Shown here: positions 1 to 7,363 of the stretch, in pieces
Layout: each line of letters begins with the position of its first letter
Numbering within the stretch: the first letter of the stretch is position 1
Source of the DNA: Candidatus Coatesiibacteriota bacterium
Lineage (GTDB): Bacteria > RBG-13-66-14 > B26-G2 > WVWN01
Assembly (NCBI GenBank): GCA_020356085.1
Contig: CP070633.1
Span: forward strand, 1,687,352 to 1,729,583
DNA: 42,232 bases
Direction of reading: 5' to 3'
Notes under the pieces: model-generated
Database searches by the model: none
The model's input: the letters and a program-made list of their open reading frames with translations, nothing else
What the model was told of the DNA's origin: nothing
Made by a program: the position numbers and the translations under genes

Positions 1-1416
1 GTAGCGCATCACTACGAACACGGCGGCGAGCCGGCCCGCGCCGCGGAATACTACCTCCGTGCCGCAACGCGGGCGGCGGCACTCTACGCGAACGACAACG
101 CGAAGAAGTTCTACGGCCAGGCCGCGGGGCTCACTGCGGACCCGACGACTACGCGGCGGATTTACTTCGGGTGGGGGGAGGTCTGCGCGCGGACGGGCCA
201 CAATTACGTCGCGATATCGAATTTCGAGGCGGCGCTGAATTCCTGCCGCACGGCGGAAGAGGAGGCGGAGGTGTACCACCGCCTCGGCGACGTGTACGAA
301 AAGATGAGCGCCTACCCAAAGGCGTTGGATTACTACGCGTTGGCGGAGGAGTTGTTAGCGGAGCGGCCCGCGTCGCTCGTTTTGGCGCACGTCTACAAGA
401 GCTCGGCGTGGGTGCACTATTTGCAGGGCGATTTCGAGATGGCGTTCGAGGTGGCACAAAAAGCGCACGACCTCTTGGAGCAGTTGCATCGGGACGATTT
501 CGACGCCGACATGGTCCGCGCGCGGCTGCACAATATCCGCGGCGCGATCTACCACGAGTGGAACCTCCCGGAGGAGGCGCGCCTGGCCTACGACCGGACG
601 CTCGAGTTGTACGAGCAACACGGCAACCTCTTCGGCGTCGCTACGATATTGAACAATATCGGCACGACCGAAATGACGCAAGGTCGCCTCGGTTCCTCCC
701 TCGCTTACCTTCACCGGTCGTTCGACCTCGGCGGCCGCTCCGGAAACCGCTTCAGCCAGGCCGTTAACTGCGCCAACCTGGGAGAGGCCTATCTCACGAT
801 ACGGGATTACGACGAAGCCCGGCGGTATTTCCACGAGTACGTCGAGACCAACGCCGCGATCGGGAATCGCCTCGGCGACGGGTACGCGTTCGCGGGCTTC
901 GCCCGCGTCGCGGCCGAGACGGGTGAGCCCCGGGAGGCCGAGACTTATTTCCGGAAGGCGATCGCGGTATTCGAGGAGGTAGGGGCTGCGGAGAACGCGC
1001 GCGAAACGCGGTTTTCGCTGGCCGAGTTTTTCGCTGCGCACGGCCGGGTGGAGGAGGCTCGCGCGCTGGTCGCGGCCGAGCGCGACCGGCGGGACGACAC
1101 CCGCCTCCAGTTGTGGGAGGCGATTGTTACCTCGCGCCTGCCGAAGGAGGTTTTGGCGGCGGCGGAAAAAGACAGCTTACGGCAGATCGTGATCCGGGGC
1201 GCTGCTGCGCTCGCAGCGTTAAAGGACGTAATGGAGCGCCTGGAGGTCGCCTCCGCGCTGGCCCGCCTAAGCGCGGCCTTGGCAGACGATGACAACGCCC
1301 GGATCTTCCGGGAGGAGGTCGAGAAATTGGCCCGGGCCGTCGAGGCCGGGATATCCGACGAGAAGCACCGAAAGGGGTTCCGCCAGCGCCTCGCCGAACA
1401 CGTCATGGGAAGCTAA
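1..1416 (+). CDS. TPR-repeat protein, C-terminal part of a probable AAA/kinase-type regulator (5' truncated)
   Basis: The frame is open from base 1 without a start, so the gene begins upstream of the window; 471 residues are visible. The first residues (AHHYEHGGEPARAAEYYLRAA) are the typical opening of the TPR region that follows an ATPase domain in large bacterial AAA/STAND, adenylate-cyclase or Ser/Thr-kinase regulators (family knowledge). Helical repeats with the A/G/Y/A/F/A/P spacing of tetratricopeptides run to about residue 340, for example the stretches around YHRLGDVYEKM and ATILNNIGTTEMTQG. The last 100 residues are helical with no motif I recognise. TPRs bind other proteins, so a signalling or scaffolding role is inferred. 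The catalytic part, if any, lies outside the window. A strong terminator follows, so this is the last gene of its unit. Confidence 0.8.
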   Translation, partial: VAHHYEHGGEPARAAEYYLRAATRAAALYANDNAKKFYGQAAGLTADPTTTRRIYFGWGEVCARTGHNYVAISNFEAALNSCRTAEEEAEVYHRLGDVYEKMSAYPKALDYYALAEELLAERPASLVLAHVYKSSAWVHYLQGDFEMAFEVAQKAHDLLEQLHRDDFDADMVRARLHNIRGAIYHEWNLPEEARLAYDRTLELYEQHGNLFGVATILNNIGTTEMTQGRLGSSLAYLHRSFDLGGRSGNRFSQAVNCANLGEAYLTIRDYDEARRYFHEYVETNAAIGNRLGDGYAFAGFARVAAETGEPREAETYFRKAIAVFEEVGAAENARETRFSLAEFFAAHGRVEEARALVAAERDRRDDTRLQLWEAIVTSRLPKEVLAAAEKDSLRQIVIRGAAALAALKDVMERLEVASALARLSAALADDDNARIFREEVEKLARAVEAGISDEKHRKGFRQRLAEHVMGS

Positions 1417-1443
1417 CGGCCCGGCGTAACGGAAAGGCCTCGG

Positions 1444-1465
1444 GCGGCCGGCGGCCGCTTTTTTT
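1444..1465 (+). terminator. Rho-independent terminator after the TPR gene
   Basis: A six-base-pair GCGGCC/GGCCGC stem with a GGC loop is followed by seven T. It lies 28 bases after the TPR stop codon. Confidence 0.85.
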
Positions 1466-1498
1466 ATTGCACAAGCGCGGGCGAAACGGCGATTTCCC

Positions 1499-1527
1499 TT
1501 GCAAAATTCGCGCGGAATTATTATCAT
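1499..1527 (+). promoter_or_regulatory. Sigma-70-like promoter of the candidate selenoprotein gene
   Basis: TTGCAA (1499-1504) and TATCAT (1522-1527) are separated by 17 bases. They lie in an AT-rich stretch just after the upstream terminator and about 40 bases before the ATG at 1568. Confidence 0.6.
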
Positions 1528-1567
1528 ATTAGTCAAGAAAACAACCGAAAAGTCAAGGAGAGGTTAT

Positions 1568-2311
1568 ATGAAGAAGTTCGTGATTCTTATCCTTTGCGTC
1601 GTCGGCGCTACGTCGGCCTCCGCCTTCCCGCGGGTGGTTCTGGGCGAGCTCGTAACGTCTACCTCTTGAGCGACGTGCCCGGCTGCGGAGGCGCAGCTGC
1701 ATCGAATTTACACGAATAACCCCACTAGGTTCGCGCCGATAGAGTACCATCCGAGGTGGGGTGGATTGGGCCCCTTTAGGAATGTCGACTCGGACGTGCG
1801 GTGTTCATATTACGGGATAACGGTTACGCCGACGGCCGTCTTCGACGGCACCGTGACCACTCAACACTATAATACTTGGCCTACTCTCTTCAACCAGCGG
1901 AAGAACGTCCCCAGCCCCCTCGAGATTAAATTGAAGATAACGACGGCGGGCTCCAATTTCACCGTCAAGGCTACGCTAAGGAGGCAAGGCACGATGGCGA
2001 GTTCGGGCCTTCGGTTTTACGTAGCTCTGACGGAACAGAAGCTGAGTTATAACAGCCTCCTTTATCACCACGTCCTCCGTAAGATGTACCCCAACGCCAA
2101 CGGAACGACGTTCACGATCAATAACAACGAGACCAAGCAAATCAACGTTAACGGCCAGCTGAACAGCGCCTGGAACCAGAATAACCTCCACGTCGTCGTG
2201 TGGGTTCAGAATTTCCAAACCAAAGCGGTGTACCAGGCGCGGTTGGCGAAGTGGGACGAAGTCGCGGTCGAACCCGTCTCCGTGGGCCGGATTAAGGGTT
2301 TGTTTTACTGA
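1568..2311 (+). CDS. Candidate selenoprotein: secreted thioredoxin-fold, Omp28-like protein with in-frame TGA (Sec) in a UxxC motif
   Basis: The ATG at 1568 has a good Shine-Dalgarno (AAGGAG, 1554-1559). It opens a frame with a signal peptide (MKKFVILILCVVGATSASA), then GELVTSTS, TGA at 1667-1669 (codon 34), then ATCPAAEAQLHRIY and open reading to a TGA at 2309-2311. That is 247 residues if codon 34 is read. In thioredoxin-fold Omp28-related proteins this place reads roughly T-x-x-C-x-x-C-P, so the TGA sits on the first redox Cys and yields U-A-T-C-P. Downstream family features remain intact: IEYHPRW, GPFRN, YYGITVTPTAVFDGT (cis-Pro region) and a beta-rich C-terminal half with VQNFQTKAVYQA. 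Sequence quality on both sides of the TGA argues against decay. The gene is monocistronic with its own promoter and terminator. Starting downstream of the TGA (a TTG around 1766) would lose the signal peptide and active site. Alternatives are a Cys-to-stop mutation or a sequencing error. Confidence 0.8.
1667..1699 (+). promoter_or_regulatory. Putative bacterial SECIS element (UGA plus hairpin)
   Basis: Directly after the in-frame TGA (1667-1669), bases 1680-1687 (CGGCTGCG) pair with 1692-1699 (CGCAGCTG): eight consecutive pairs, one of them G-U, closing a GAGG tetraloop at 1688-1691. The loop starts 18 bases after the TGA and begins with G. Both fit the published bacterial SECIS pattern (loop about 16-37 bases downstream, a G among the first two loop bases). 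The hairpin lies inside the coding frame, as in other bacterial selenoprotein mRNAs. No folding energy was computed. Confidence 0.65.
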
Positions 2312-2357
2312 GTACGGGGCGCGCGAAACTAATAACGTACATACCGAACGATACGAA

Positions 2358-2382
2358 GGGCGGCCCGGAGCCGCCCTTTTTT
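2358..2382 (+). terminator. Rho-independent terminator after the selenoprotein gene
   Basis: GGGCGGC/GCCGCCC form a seven-pair stem with a five-base loop, followed by six T. The T run overlaps the stop codon of the convergent acr3 gene. Confidence 0.85.
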
Positions 2383-3439
2383 AATCAACGCGGGGGAGGG
2401 GGCGCCACCGTCGCTTAAACCACAACGCTACGTTAACGAGGCTTATTAATACGGGGACCTCGACCAGGGGGCCAATAACGGCGGCGAAGGCCGCCCCCGA
2501 GTTCAAACCGAAAACGGCTACGGCCACGGCGATGGCGAGTTCGAAGTTGTTGGAGGCCGCGGTGAAAGAGAGCGTCGTCGCCTGTGGGTAAGAGGCGCCG
2601 GCCCACTTGCTCATAGCGAAGGATAAGAGGAACATAACGACGAAGTAGATAACCAGGGGGACCGCGATGCGGACGACGTCGAGCGGAATCGCGACGATGT
2701 ATTGCCCCTTCAGCGAGAACATAACGACGATCGTGAAGAGCAGCGCCGCCGGCGTTATCGGCGCGAGGCGGGGTACTATTTTAGCTTCGTACCACTCGCG
2801 GCCCTTGAATCGGAGGAACGCGAACCGCGTGATAATCCCGGCTAAGAACGGGACTCCTAAGTATATAAAAACGCTCTCCGCAATTTGGCCGATAGTCACG
2901 TCGACCTCGGTCCCGTGCAGGCCCAGGAGGGGCGGCACGACGGTGAGGAAGAAGTACGCGTAGACCGAGTAGAAAAAAACCTGGAACAGCGAGTTTAGCG
3001 CGACGAGCCCCGCCGCGTATTCGGCGTCGCCGCCGGCGAGGTCGTTCCAGACGATGACCATCGCGATGCACCGCGCGAGGCCGATCAGAACCAGGCCGAC
3101 CATGTACTCGTGGAAACCTCGGAGAAACAGGACCGCGAGGGCGAACATGAGTATAGGCCCTAATACCCAGTTTTGAAATAGCGAGAGACCTAGGATCTTT
3201 ACGTTCCGGAAGACCCGGCCCATTTCCTCGTAACGGACTTTCGCCAGCGGCGGGTACATCATCAGGATTAGGCCCGCGGCAATCGGAATCGACGTCGTGC
3301 CGACGCTGAACCGCCCCAGGAGGTCGGCGAGCTGGGGGAAAACGTAACCCGCGCCCACGCCGGCGGCCATGGCCGCGAATATCCACAGCGTAAGGAAGCG
3401 GTCGAAAAAGCTGAGCGTTTTGGCGCGCGGGGAGGGCAT
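2381..3439 (-). CDS. acr3: ACR3-family arsenite efflux permease
   Basis: The product is a 352-residue integral membrane protein with about ten hydrophobic segments, the usual size for ACR3 of the bile/arsenite/riboflavin transporter (BART) superfamily. Diagnostic stretches are seen: [21 protein letters not shown] near residues 52-72, and [19 protein letters not shown] near 140, which holds the conserved transport Cys. The C-terminal half contains [18 protein letters not shown] and [10 protein letters not shown], also typical of ACR3. It exports As(III) driven by the proton motive force (family knowledge). It is the last gene of arsR-thioredoxin-acr3, about 50 bases after the thioredoxin gene, which supports arsenic resistance and ArsR control. 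Confidence 0.93.
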   Translation of the reverse strand: MPSPRAKTLSFFDRFLTLWIFAAMAAGVGAGYVFPQLADLLGRFSVGTTSIPIAAGLILMMYPPLAKVRYEEMGRVFRNVKILGLSLFQNWVLGPILMFALAVLFLRGFHEYMVGLVLIGLARCIAMVIVWNDLAGGDAEYAAGLVALNSLFQVFFYSVYAYFFLTVVPPLLGLHGTEVDVTIGQIAESVFIYLGVPFLAGIITRFAFLRFKGREWYEAKIVPRLAPITPAALLFTIVVMFSLKGQYIVAIPLDVVRIAVPLVIYFVVMFLLSFAMSKWAGASYPQATTLSFTAASNNFELAIAVAVAVFGLNSGAAFAAVIGPLVEVPVLISLVNVALWFKRRWRPLPRVD

Positions 3440-3489
3440 CAGCGATTACCTGCCTTGGGAGCGTGCGTCGTATCTGCAGAGGGTAGTTA

Positions 3490-3741
3490 TTATTCCTCGG
3501 CGGCGTAATACTGCCGGAGGATGGCTTTGGCGCGGGCGCGCGTGGGTACTTGGCCGTGCAGGACCACCTCGCCGTTAACGGCCACCGCGGGCGTCGCCAT
3601 AATGCCGCGTTCGGCGATCGTCGCGACGTCGGTAACGTGTTGGATGTCCGCCGGGATTTCCAGCTCCGCGGCCGCGTTGATCATCGTCCGAAACGTCTCC
3701 TCGCAGCGCGGGCACCCCGGCCCAAAGATTTCGACTTTCAT
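3490..3741 (-). CDS. Small CxxC thioredoxin-like protein of the ars operon
   Basis: This 83-residue protein is a minimal thioredoxin/glutaredoxin fold: MKVEIFGPGCPRC puts the redox pair at C10 and C13, and MATPAVAVNGEVV supplies the cis-Pro loop and following strand. It matches the 'redox-active disulfide protein 2' / MTH895-type thioredoxins, often found next to ArsR regulators and metal permeases. A strong Shine-Dalgarno (GGAGG) overlaps the arsR stop codon region, so the two genes are probably translationally coupled. Likely role: electron donor for arsenate reduction or thiol maintenance in arsenic stress. That role is inferred, and no arsC is seen in this window. Confidence 0.88.
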   Translation of the reverse strand: MKVEIFGPGCPRCEETFRTMINAAAELEIPADIQHVTDVATIAERGIMATPAVAVNGEVVLHGQVPTRARAKAILRQYYAAEE

Positions 3742-3753
3742 TGGCGTTTCCTC

Positions 3754-4119
3754 CTACGGCTTCGAACTCCGGCCGCAACTACTAATTCGTTGCCGGTCCG
3801 CGCGGCGCAGGGCGCGGATGTCGCGTTGGAGGGAGGGTGCGTGCTGCGCGAGCGCCGCTACGATTTCGTGGAACGGACGGGCCACGGACGAGGTGGTGAG
3901 TAGATATTCGGTAAAGGGGCCGGCAGGGCGGCTCTCGACCAAGCCGACCTGGCGGAGATAGCGCAAGTGGCGAGAGAGGTTAGGTTGGTTCAAGGACAGC
4001 GCCTCCGCCAACTCGCACACGCATGCGGGCTGCGACGAGAGTACCGCCATAATGCGAAGGCGATTGGGTTCGCCCAGCGCTTTGAAAATATCGGTTGTAG
4101 AGTTAACGTTTATTACCAT
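3754..4119 (-). CDS. arsR: ArsR/SmtB-family arsenic-responsive repressor
   Basis: The 121-residue protein has the ArsR winged helix: FKALGEPNRLRIMAVL, then ACVCELAEALSLNQPNLSRHLRYLRQVGLVESR. The CVC pair at the start of the recognition region matches the As(III) ligands of ArsR (CxC on the DNA-binding helix). Additional Cys-Gly residues near the C-terminus could add a ligand, but this is unproven. It should repress its own operon and leave DNA when arsenite binds. The only reasonable start is the ATG at 4119-4117, which overlaps the operator-like palindrome. There is no Shine-Dalgarno, so the leader must be very short or absent. Confidence 0.92.
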   Translation of the reverse strand: MVINVNSTTDIFKALGEPNRLRIMAVLSSQPACVCELAEALSLNQPNLSRHLRYLRQVGLVESRPAGPFTEYLLTTSSVARPFHEIVAALAQHAPSLQRDIRALRRADRQRISSCGRSSKP

Positions 4120-4137
4120 ATGATTATATAATCATAT
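4118..4137. promoter_or_regulatory. arsO: Probable ArsR operator: perfect 20-bp palindrome
   Basis: ATATGATTATATAATCATAT is identical to its own reverse complement. It covers the predicted transcription start of the ars operon and the first two bases of the arsR start codon region. ArsR dimers bind AT-rich imperfect dyads of this type next to their own promoter (family knowledge). The position would block initiation. Confidence 0.75.
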
Positions 4138-4139
4138 AA

Positions 4140-4168
4140 AACATAACATACTCGGCTTTACACGTCAA
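4140..4168 (-). promoter_or_regulatory. Promoter of the ars operon
   Basis: On the minus strand, TTGACG (4168-4163) and TATGTT (4145-4140) are 17 bases apart. A start about seven bases further lands inside the palindrome, leaving a leader of about 14 bases with no ribosome binding site. A second perfect TATAAT (4131-4126) lies inside the palindrome and could instead give a leaderless mRNA. Confidence 0.55.
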
Positions 4169-4180
4169 CCCTCTTCAGAT

Positions 4181-4768
4181 TTAGGAGGGAAAGTTTACGC
4201 CGGTCGCGTGCGCGACGGCCCACATCGCGGCGCCGGAGGCGAGGGGAACTGAGAAGTTGTCGAACCAGCCGGGGCTCAGGAGCTCGGCCGCGGCCGCGAC
4301 GCCCGCGCCCACTAGAGCCAGTTTCCATCCCACGAAATACCACCCGACGACGAAGCACACCGCTAAGCACGCTAGCGTGCCGGCCAACGTCTTGTCGGCG
4401 CGGAGGCGGAAACCGCCGAGGCGGCGGCCGACTATCCCCGCCGCGGCGTCGCCCAGCGCCAGGAATGCCATCGCCACGAAGGCGAGGGTACGCGGGAAGA
4501 GGAGGAGCGTTAGGAAAGTCGCCCCCAAAAAGGGAATAGTGGCGTTGAGGCGGCGGAATTCCTCCTCCCGCATCAGTACGCGGAATACAGCCGTAAACGC
4601 CCGCGCGACGACGGCGAAGCGGAAGCGTAGGATTTCGAGCACGACCGCGCCGGCCGTTATGACGGCGACGATAAGGAGGACCGTCGGCCGCGACAAAGCG
4701 CCGAAGTAATAGGCGGCGGGTAAAACCAATCCCAGAAGGTGCCAGCTCTTGCGGAGGTATACGTTCAT
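4181..4768 (-). CDS. Dolichol kinase / phytol kinase-like CTP-dependent lipid kinase family membrane protein
   Basis: I start this gene at the ATG at 4768 (195 residues), because MNVYLRKSWHLLGLVLPAAYYFG is the typical opening of the SEC59/DGK1/VTE5 family (R-K-x-x-H in front of the first membrane helix). Upstream sequence in this frame looks non-coding. The family core FLALGDAAAGIVGRRLG, followed by RADKTLAGTLA, lies at about residues 105-140 and matches the G-D-x-x-A...G-R...K-T-x-E/A-G signature of CTP-dependent polyprenol or diacylglycerol kinases. About six hydrophobic helices are present. The substrate cannot be told from sequence; phosphorylation of an isoprenoid alcohol or diacylglycerol is likely. 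It is divergent from the 98-residue gene at 4896 and has no obvious Shine-Dalgarno. Confidence 0.75.
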   Translation of the reverse strand: MNVYLRKSWHLLGLVLPAAYYFGALSRPTVLLIVAVITAGAVVLEILRFRFAVVARAFTAVFRVLMREEEFRRLNATIPFLGATFLTLLLFPRTLAFVAMAFLALGDAAAGIVGRRLGGFRLRADKTLAGTLACLAVCFVVGWYFVGWKLALVGAGVAAAAELLSPGWFDNFSVPLASGAAMWAVAHATGVNFPS

Positions 4769-4895
4769 TACGAAGCGGCCCCCGGCCGCTGCCCGGAGGG
4801 CCGCGAGAAGCCGGGCGAAGTTTAATATACCAGCGGCGGCGCGGCCAGCTAAAAATAGCGCCTCCGCCCATTTTGTGTTACAATCGCCGCCGCGT

Positions 4896-5192
4896 ATGAC
4901 GGAATTCGTAGGCATAGCGAAGATGTTGCCGGTTTTGGAGGAGGAGGACGTCGAGCGGCTCCTTACGTACGTGGAGGACCTCGACGACGTCGGCGCGCGC
5001 TTCGACGAGTTGATGGACTTCATCGAGGCCGAACGCCCCGACCTCCGCAGCGTCGTGGCCGCCATTGCGCGGTCGTATTCCGACGCCGGCGAGGCGACGG
5101 TCGAAAACGTCACGACCGCGCTCCTCACGTTCCTCCTCCTAATGGATCGGGCGTGGACGGACTTCTACGGCGACGCCTGGCCGGTACGTTAA
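4896..5192 (+). CDS. Small acidic protein of unknown function upstream of gltX
   Basis: A 98-residue frame begins MTEFVGIAKMLPVLEEEDVERLL. I prefer this ATG to the longer frame from 4749, which overlaps the divergent kinase gene and is Arg/Ala-rich like a shadow frame. A TACAAT (-10 like) at 4879-4884 lies just upstream, but no clear -35 was found. The protein is strongly acidic and predicted helical, without Cys or membrane segments. It ends 12 bases before gltX, so it is probably co-transcribed. I do not recognise a family. Confidence 0.6.
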   Translation: MTEFVGIAKMLPVLEEEDVERLLTYVEDLDDVGARFDELMDFIEAERPDLRSVVAAIARSYSDAGEATVENVTTALLTFLLLMDRAWTDFYGDAWPVR

Positions 5193-5204
5193 GGTTCGGA
5201 CGCC

Positions 5205-6677
5205 ATGGTAAAGAAGCCCGTCCGGGTCCGGTTCGCGCCCGCGCCCACCGGCTACCTCCACGTCGGCGGCGCCCGGACCGCCCTGTTCAATTACCTGTTC
5301 GCCCGCCGGCACAAAGGGACGTTCGTCCTCCGCGTCGAGGACACGGACCCGGCGCGCTCGAGCGAGGAGTTCTACGCCTCGATTGTCGAGGCGTTGCGAT
5401 GGTTGGGTCTCGAGTGGGAGGAGGGGCCGGAGGTCGGCGGTAAATACGGTCCCTACCGCCAATCCGAACGGCGCGCAGTCTACGACGAGGCGTTAACGCG
5501 GATGCAGGAGGCGGGCACCGCGTACGAGTGCTTTTGTACGCCCGAGGAGCTGGAGGCGCGACGGGAGGAAATGCGCGCGGCCGGCGAGGCGCCGCGCTAC
5601 GACGGCCGATGCGCCGAACTTTCGCCGGAGGCGCGCGCCGGACTACGGGCGCAGGGCCGGGAACCTTGCCTCCGCTTCCGGATGGCCGCCGGCGCCGACT
5701 TAGCGTACGACGACCTCATCCGCGGCCGCGTCGAGATCAAGGCCGCGGAACTGGACGATTTCGTGATTGCGCGTCCCGACGGCTCGCCGACGTACAATTT
5801 CGTGTGCGCCGTCGACGACGCCGCGATGGCCATAAGCCACGTTATCCGCGGCGAGGACCATATCTCCAACACGCCGCGGCAGATCGCGGTGTACCGGGCC
5901 CTCGGGGCGGACCTACCGCTCTTCGCGCACGTACCGTTACTCCTGGGTCCCGATAAGAGCCGGTTATCGAAGCGCCACGGCGCCAAATCCGTCTTGGAAT
6001 ATCGGGAGGAGGGGTATCTACCGGAGGCGTTCGTTAATTTCCTCGCGTTATTAGGATGGTCCTACGACGACGAGCGCGAATTCTTCAGCCTTAAAGAACT
6101 TACCAAGCACTTCTCGCTCGAGCGGGTCGCGAAAAAAGGTGCCGTCTTCGACGTCGAAAAACTAACGTGGATGAACGGCACCTACCTTCGAAAGCTCTCG
6201 CCGGAGGAGTTGTTCGAGCGGGCGCGACCTTGGCTCGAGGCTGCGAATCTGTTCGCGTGGGACGACGAGGCGGCGGTGGAGGTGGCCCGGCGGGCGCTCG
6301 CCCTCGAGCACGAAAAAATAAAAACGCTGGCGGAGGCACCCAGCCTTATCGATTTCTTCTTCGCCGAGCACGTTACGTACGACGAGAAAGCGGAGAAGAA
6401 CTTGCGGAAGTTGCCCGGCGGCGTCGATATGTTGCGCGATCTCGCGGAGGTTTGCGCGGCGCTGGACGATTTTTCGGCTGCGGCGCTGGAGAAACGGATC
6501 CGCGCGCTGGCGGAGGAACGGGACCTGGGCGCGGGAAAGATAATCCATGCCATGCGCGCCGCGCTTACCGGCCGGGCGGTGGGGCCGTCGTTATTTGACC
6601 TGGCGGCGCTCCTGGGGCAAGAGCGCGTTGTACGGCGCCTCGCGGAGGCGACCGCCGTTTTCAAGAAACCGGGCTAA
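5205..6677 (+). CDS. gltX: Glutamyl-tRNA synthetase
   Basis: The 490-residue protein has the full class I architecture. RVRFAPAPTGYLHVGGARTALFNY carries the HIGH-type motif (HVGG, residues 19-22). RVEDTDPARSSEEF follows, then the ATP loop DKSRLSKRHGAKSV (KMSKS-type SRLSKR near residue 253) and the helical anticodon-binding domain to the C-terminus. It charges tRNA-Glu with glutamate in the cytosol. In bacteria without GlnRS it may also mischarge tRNA-Gln; the sequence seen here does not decide that, although a tRNA-Gln lies 2.7 kb downstream. The ATG at 5205 follows the 98-residue gene closely. Confidence 0.97.
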   Translation: MVKKPVRVRFAPAPTGYLHVGGARTALFNYLFARRHKGTFVLRVEDTDPARSSEEFYASIVEALRWLGLEWEEGPEVGGKYGPYRQSERRAVYDEALTRMQEAGTAYECFCTPEELEARREEMRAAGEAPRYDGRCAELSPEARAGLRAQGREPCLRFRMAAGADLAYDDLIRGRVEIKAAELDDFVIARPDGSPTYNFVCAVDDAAMAISHVIRGEDHISNTPRQIAVYRALGADLPLFAHVPLLLGPDKSRLSKRHGAKSVLEYREEGYLPEAFVNFLALLGWSYDDEREFFSLKELTKHFSLERVAKKGAVFDVEKLTWMNGTYLRKLSPEELFERARPWLEAANLFAWDDEAAVEVARRALALEHEKIKTLAEAPSLIDFFFAEHVTYDEKAEKNLRKLPGGVDMLRDLAEVCAALDDFSAAALEKRIRALAEERDLGAGKIIHAMRAALTGRAVGPSLFDLAALLGQERVVRRLAEATAVFKKPG

Positions 6678-6706
6678 ACCGCTCCGGCGTTTTGCCCCCT
6701 CCCTCC

Positions 6707-7363
6707 ATGGCGGTAAAGTCGGGATACGGCCCGGAGCTTCTCGGCGTCGGGTTTTTCGGCGTGGCGTTCGGCTTCTTGGAGGCCGCCGTCGTCGTTTACC
6801 TTCGCGCGCTGTTTTACGCCGACGGCTTCGCGTTCCCCCTCCGCCCCCTCCCGCCGTTACTACTCGCCACGGAAATGGGCCGCGAGGGGGCGACGCTCGT
6901 GATGTTGGCCGCCGTGGCGTGGGCGCCCGGCGGGCCCGGGCGTTTAAAGTTGGCACGATTCCTCTTCGCGTTCGGCTTATGGGACCTCTTCTATTACGTG
7001 GGACTTAAAGTCGTAATCGGCTGGCCGGAGTCGCTGTTTACGTGGGACGTGTTGTTTCTCCTGCCGGTGCCGTGGGTGGCGCCGGTGCTGGCGCCGGCCC
7101 TCGTCGCGGCGTATTTCGTCGCCGTCGGCGCGTACGGGATTGGGAAGCGGGGCTTGATCCGTGTGCCCCCGGGGCCCGTTATCCTGGCCGCGGCCGGCGC
7201 CGCCGCCCTACTCGTCACTTTCTTCTGGAACGGCGCCGCGCTCGCGCGGGGAGAGGCGCCGACGTATTATCCGTGGCCGCTGTACGGCGCTGCGTTCGCG
7301 GCGCTAGCGGCGGCCAGCGTCGCGACCGTCGCGGCCAACCGAGGGAGGGCGGGGGATGCGTAA
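6707..7363 (+). CDS. Polytopic membrane protein of unknown function
   Basis: I start at the ATG at 6707 (218 residues) rather than the TTG at 6692; neither has a good Shine-Dalgarno. About six or seven hydrophobic segments run from ELLGVGFFGVAFGFLEAAVVVYLRALFY to the C-terminus. Charged or polar groups are sparse: FGLWDLFYYVGLKVVIGWPESLFTWDVLFLLPVPWVAPV between helices 3 and 4 is the most conserved-looking block. It ends in an eight-base overlap with the next gene (ATG at 7356), so the two are translationally coupled. No known enzyme motif is seen. Confidence 0.75.
   Translation: MAVKSGYGPELLGVGFFGVAFGFLEAAVVVYLRALFYADGFAFPLRPLPPLLLATEMGREGATLVMLAAVAWAPGGPGRLKLARFLFAFGLWDLFYYVGLKVVIGWPESLFTWDVLFLLPVPWVAPVLAPALVAAYFVAVGAYGIGKRGLIRVPPGPVILAAAGAAALLVTFFWNGAALARGEAPTYYPWPLYGAAFAALAAASVATVAANRGRAGDA

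Noticed and set aside
171-767. Many long Arg/Gly/Pro-rich frames across the window
   Set aside because: They are shadow frames of GC-rich genes with no ribosome binding sites or recognisable protein composition.
1766-2311. A shorter gene beginning after the TGA at a TTG near 1766
   Set aside because: It would lack the signal peptide and the redox motif and has no ribosome binding site; the upstream frame with a good ribosome binding site is continuous except for the TGA.
4769-5128. Longer N-terminus of the kinase-like gene up to 5128
   Set aside because: The extra 120 residues are Ser/Arg-rich, lie opposite the 98-residue gene and do not look like the family.
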